31,208 bases of DNA from Pelargonium nanum (lineage: Eukaryota; Streptophyta; Magnoliopsida; Geraniales; Geraniaceae). Positions 30,685-31,208 of this stretch are shown here, piece by piece. A model generated the notes under the pieces. The model saw only the letters and a list, made by a program, of their open reading frames with translations, was not told where the DNA came from and searched no databases. A program made the position numbers and the translations under genes. The number at the start of each line of letters is the position of its first letter. The first letter of the stretch is position 1. The stretch covers positions 1 to 31,208 of the forward strand of contig JAYMTF010000720.1 of the NCBI GenBank assembly GCA_036897485.1. The letters are read 5' to 3'.

Positions 30685-31208
30685 AAGTTAAAAAGTACCG
30701 CAAGATAGAAGGCCGAGGAAGCAAAGGCTCTCTTTACTAGCCCAGACAGACAACTTTAACTCTAAGCATTACCTTACCTATTTACTAAGTATGCCATCCT
30801 TGTTCTGTTACTGAAAATGTTTAAGGAATGATTAAGATTTTGAGGTCTGGAGTCTGTAATGGAAGAAACATTTCCAACATTGGTAAATGGTTAAAGAGAT
30901 TCTCTCAAGAACCAAAATTCAGTGACACAAGGAATTAACAGTAAATATGTTCTTCAATAAAATAGTTGGACTTTGGAGATGGTAGCTATGTTTATCGTGC
31001 AATACCTTGGAAATTTATTTCAAAGGTTTCCCATCTTTTCTTTCCTCCTACAAAGTTCAAAATTGGTGAAATATTTCTTGTTTGCACTACTTTTTTTATC
31101 AGCATGTAGATGATTTCATTGGTGGAAACCAAAGCAAAGAACCATGAACATAGCTGTTGGAATATGCTGATTTCCCATTATCATGGGATTGATTATTTAG
31201 CAAATCAA

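Larger units (their letters stand above)
29945..31208. other. Part of a long MON2 intron with repeat debris
   Basis: No exon encoding the MON2 segment expected before residue 1 of this partial protein was found, so the upstream exon lies past the window edge and the intron exceeds 1.26 kb. It contains a (GA)n run, a dispersed-repeat-like stretch and a foldback remnant listed separately. The last ~500 bases show nothing recognisable. Confidence 0.6.

Noticed and set aside
30919..31208. Search for the next upstream MON2 exon at the right edge
   Set aside because: No frame on the minus strand resembles the MON2 segment expected before the exon at 29944, and no suitable acceptor/donor pair was seen.

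Overview
This window is nuclear DNA from a flowering plant, almost certainly a eudicot. The evidence is intron-rich genes with GT-AG introns and an AT-rich intergenic background. The genes are plant-type: QALGGH C2H2 zinc fingers with EAR motifs, RHIP1 and a plant-type MON2. A nuclear tRNA-Leu and many SINE, MITE and LTR-like remnants are also present. I cannot name the family or species from sequence alone. There are no operons, CRISPR arrays or prokaryotic features.

Layout, left to right. Positions 1-1685 are AT-rich intergenic DNA. 1686-2825 (+) is a single-exon C2H2 zinc-finger/EAR repressor. 2826-5033 is intergenic, with a degenerate 26-bp minisatellite, a 57-bp tandem duplication, a tRNA-Leu(AAG) on the minus strand and a short poly-A retroposon with a 17-bp target-site duplication. 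5034-6626 (-) is a second, larger C2H2/EAR gene, convergent with the first. 6627-8045 separates divergent genes and holds a second retroposon. 8046-12367 (+) is the nucleoporin NUP62 in nine exons that I could join in frame (753 aa). 12368-13477 is a convergent 3'-3' gap. 13478-17195 (-) is RHIP1 in nine exons (260 aa), with a long-TIR MITE in one intron. 17196-18644 holds two adjacent, apparently nested, tRNA-derived SINEs. 18645-29944 (-) is the 3' two thirds of a MON2 homologue: 26 exons, 1,083 codons plus stop. Its 5' part lies beyond the right edge, and 29945-31208 is its intron, filled with repeat debris.

The genes have unrelated cellular roles: transcriptional repression, nuclear pore transport, RGS1/HXK1 sugar-signalling partner, and endosome/trans-Golgi traffic. 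They should be read as an ordinary gene-rich plant neighbourhood. I did not find a convincing undescribed system. The most informative signals are the nested SINE insertions dated by shared target-site duplications, the long-TIR MITE, a tandem NAGNAG splice acceptor in MON2, the 26-bp minisatellite beside the tRNA, and the convergent pair of related zinc-finger repressors.

All exon boundaries were derived by hand from splice consensus, reading-frame continuity and remembered protein-family sequence. No alignment was run.
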